The notes beneath the pieces are model-generated. The model saw only the letters and a program-made list of their open reading frames with translations, did not search any database and had not been told where the DNA came from. Shown here piece by piece: positions 62,400 through 64,000 of a stretch of 64,000 bases of DNA. This stretch comes from Thiodiazotropha sp040506275. GTDB taxonomy: Bacteria > Pseudomonadota > Gammaproteobacteria > Chromatiales > Chromatiaceae. The DNA is taken from contig JBEVXD010000007.1 in the NCBI GenBank assembly GCA_040506275.1, positions 1 through 64,000 of the forward strand, read 5' to 3'. The first letter of the stretch is position 1; each line of letters opens with the position of its first letter. Both the position numbers and the translations under genes were made by a program.

Positions 62400-63653
62400 G
62401 TGCGCTTTTTTAAATTCGTATTCGATTTCCTGAAAGCAGGTTTCACCGGTGGCATTCTCTTTTGGATCTGGATGCTATTCCTGCTTTTTTTCATAATGCT
62501 TTGGGCTTACGGCGAATATATACAGATCGCCAATGGCATGATTGTTACTAATCTCAATGACCAAGTTAGTTGGGGATTCTATCTTGCTAATTTTGTTTTC
62601 ATGGTTGGGGTTGCCGCTGCTGCTGTAACAGTGGTCTTCCCTGCTTACGTCTATAAACATCAAGAATTGCATAAGATAGTTGTACTAGGAGAAATGATTG
62701 CCATCGCAGCTGTGGTTATGTGCCTTCTTTTTGTCGTTGCACATATGGGTCGACCAGATCGTTTATGGCATATCTTCCCTGTTATTGGGATTTTCAACTG
62801 GCCTCATGCAATGCTGACGTGGGATGTTATTGCATTGAGCGGTTATCTGCTACTCAACATCATTGGTGGATATTACTATTTATACGTAAAGTATTCTGGC
62901 AACAAACTCAATAAAAACTTCTACCTACCTATAGTCTATATCGCTATTGTGTGGGCTTTAAGCATCCATACAGTCACTGCATTTCTTATAAACACAATGC
63001 CTGCGCGTCCAATGTGGTTTCATTCTATGATGCCTATAAAATTTATCACAACAGCCTTCGCTGCCGGACCTTCACTTATAATCATTGTATTTCTGCTTGT
63101 TCGTCGCTTTACACCGATGAAGATTGCTGATGAAGCATTTAATATGCTTTCTCAGATCGTTGTCTGGTGTCTGGGAATCGCCCTATTCCTGACCATGTCT
63201 GAAATAGTAACTGAGCTTTATGCCACGACAGAGCACTCACTGGGATTGCAATATCTGATGTTTGGACACAATGGTCTCACTGGCTTGGTTCCATACTTTT
63301 GGACAGCACTGCTATTGATGGTCGGCTCCTTTATTTTACTACTGATACCCAAGATCAGAAAAAACCTGACAGTTCTACCTTTTATCTGTATTGCCGCCTT
63401 TCTAGGCATCTGGATAGAAAAAGGTATGGGTCTGATGCTTCCAGGTGTCATCCCTACACCTATTGGTGAATTCGCAGAGTATACACCAAGTATTATTGAA
63501 TTAATGGTTGTCGGCGGTATATGGGCAATCGGCTTTTTTATGCTCACCTTTATGTTAAAGGGTGCTGTAGCTGTATTGCTTGGCGATATATGCTACGAGA
63601 AAAACGATAACAAAAAAGTCATGCCACATAATCAGGCTGAGGCAACGCCGTAA
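62400..63653 (+). CDS. NrfD/PsrC-family membrane anchor
   Basis: The 417-residue protein is very hydrophobic with about ten transmembrane helices, among them WGFYLANFVFMVGVAAAAV and AHMGRPDRLWHIFPVIGIFN, a signature typical of NrfD/PsrC quinol-oxidising subunits. Start is GTG, with GGAG about 9 bp upstream. It lies 14 bp after the Fe-S gene, and the Fe-S plus NrfD pair makes a quinol dehydrogenase module. The cluster with the DmsA-like enzyme has no other anchor in the window. Confidence 0.92.
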   Translation: MRFFKFVFDFLKAGFTGGILFWIWMLFLLFFIMLWAYGEYIQIANGMIVTNLNDQVSWGFYLANFVFMVGVAAAAVTVVFPAYVYKHQELHKIVVLGEMIAIAAVVMCLLFVVAHMGRPDRLWHIFPVIGIFNWPHAMLTWDVIALSGYLLLNIIGGYYYLYVKYSGNKLNKNFYLPIVYIAIVWALSIHTVTAFLINTMPARPMWFHSMMPIKFITTAFAAGPSLIIIVFLLVRRFTPMKIADEAFNMLSQIVVWCLGIALFLTMSEIVTELYATTEHSLGLQYLMFGHNGLTGLVPYFWTALLLMVGSFILLLIPKIRKNLTVLPFICIAAFLGIWIEKGMGLMLPGVIPTPIGEFAEYTPSIIELMVVGGIWAIGFFMLTFMLKGAVAVLLGDICYEKNDNKKVMPHNQAEATP

Positions 63654-63705
63654 CCCAATAGCCCATACGCTGAACAGATAGATTTGAATTGGAGCCTACA
63701 AAACA

Positions 63706-64000
63706 ATGACTAACTATCAAAACTGTGTGTCAGCCATAGTTCTATGCTTACTGACACTATCAACAGTGAATCCTGTTTACAGCAGCGATAACGAGTGTTT
63801 TGAAAGCCGAGACGGTATGAGCCAGATCACACAACATGAACTCAACCCAGGCCTAGTAAATGTAAAGTGTTCACAGACAACAGGTGGTGTACTTTGGTGG
63901 GGAGATCCATTTGACGACACAATCCCCATGGGAGACATGGAGGTAGAAGCTGACTATACCCATGAAGAGGCTGTGATTAAATCACGCGAAAAGCAGATAG
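63706..64000 (+). CDS. Exported protein, 3' end cut by window
   Basis: A frame begins MTNYQNCVSAIVLCLLTLS with a signal peptide (likely cut after VYS) and runs open to the end of the window (98 codons visible). The mature part contains two cysteines (NECFESR and VKCSQTT) and a GGVLWWGDPFDDTIP stretch, but no haem motif so far. I do not recognise the family. It follows the NrfD gene by 52 bp and is probably part of the same transcript. Confidence 0.65.
   Translation, partial: MTNYQNCVSAIVLCLLTLSTVNPVYSSDNECFESRDGMSQITQHELNPGLVNVKCSQTTGGVLWWGDPFDDTIPMGDMEVEADYTHEEAVIKSREKQI

Overview
The window looks like chromosome from a motile, respiring gammaproteobacterium. The gene set (flgBCDE/cheVR with divergent flgAMN, sucAB, glgC, prfC, leuA, pssA, arsenosugar genes, and Fe-S/molybdopterin/NrfD respiratory genes) would fit a sulfur-oxidising Chromatiales-like lineage such as Sedimenticola or Thiodiazotropha relatives. 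That placement is inference from gene content; no 16S gene or other decisive marker is present.

Layout. 0.3-9.2 kb: a histone-deacetylase-like hydrolase, then the flagellar rod/hook and chemotaxis genes cheV-cheR-flgBCDE on the minus strand, and flgA, flgM, flgN on the plus strand with a sigma-54 promoter before flgA and a sigma-28 promoter before flgM. 9.1-11.5 kb: a three-gene arsenosugar-type operon. 11.8-13.1 kb: tRNA-Arg(CCT) and small genes. 13.3-20.2 kb: sucA-sucB, class I fumarase, and a YhdH/AcuI-type reductase. 20.4-24.6 kb: glgC, a small unknown gene and prfC. 24.6-26.2 kb: a remnant island with the mobile mystery protein A/B (HTH/Fic) pair and a broken ardA antirestriction gene. 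26.4-31.2 kb: a CJM1_0395-type protein, rimI, family 4 uracil-DNA glycosylase, leuA and pssA. 31.3-39.3 kb: one overlapping minus-strand operon encoding BPSS1780-like, RDD, SpoIIM-like, DUF4129, DUF4350, MoxR and DUF58 proteins. 39.4-43.6 kb: a DUF302 protein, an FkbH-like HAD protein and a NodB-type deacetylase. 44.5-45.7 kb: a secreted MopE-repeat protein with one haem motif.

The most interesting part is 46.6-64 kb, visibly more A/T-rich than the housekeeping part. A two-component system is encoded on the minus strand: a membrane histidine kinase with a periplasmic CxxCH motif and an NtrC-type sigma-54 activator. Facing it are three plus-strand transcription units, each preceded by a consensus sigma-54 -24/-12 element and, upstream, by a palindrome of the form TGACA-N3-TGTCA (one with a single mismatch). 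The units encode a secreted repeat protein; a small secreted protein, a Met/Gly/Ser tripeptide-repeat exported protein, a five-haem cytochrome c, a Tat-exported DmsA-like molybdoenzyme, a DmsB-like Fe-S subunit, a TorD chaperone, a multi-cluster ferredoxin protein and a thioredoxin-NHL lipoprotein; and a second module with a small Tat protein, a Tat-exported 16-Cys Fe-S protein, an NrfD membrane anchor and a further exported protein cut by the window end. I infer one haem-sensing regulon for a periplasmic respiratory molybdoenzyme whose substrate cannot be named from sequence.

The intergenic DNA is rich in repeats: ten copies of a GGTGCGG-type palindrome, mostly in inverted pairs; a second palindrome family; a 33-bp repeat found at three loci (one inside the ardA remnant); a 268-bp nested inverted repeat able to form a three-way junction; and a tandem duplication of about 250 bp.
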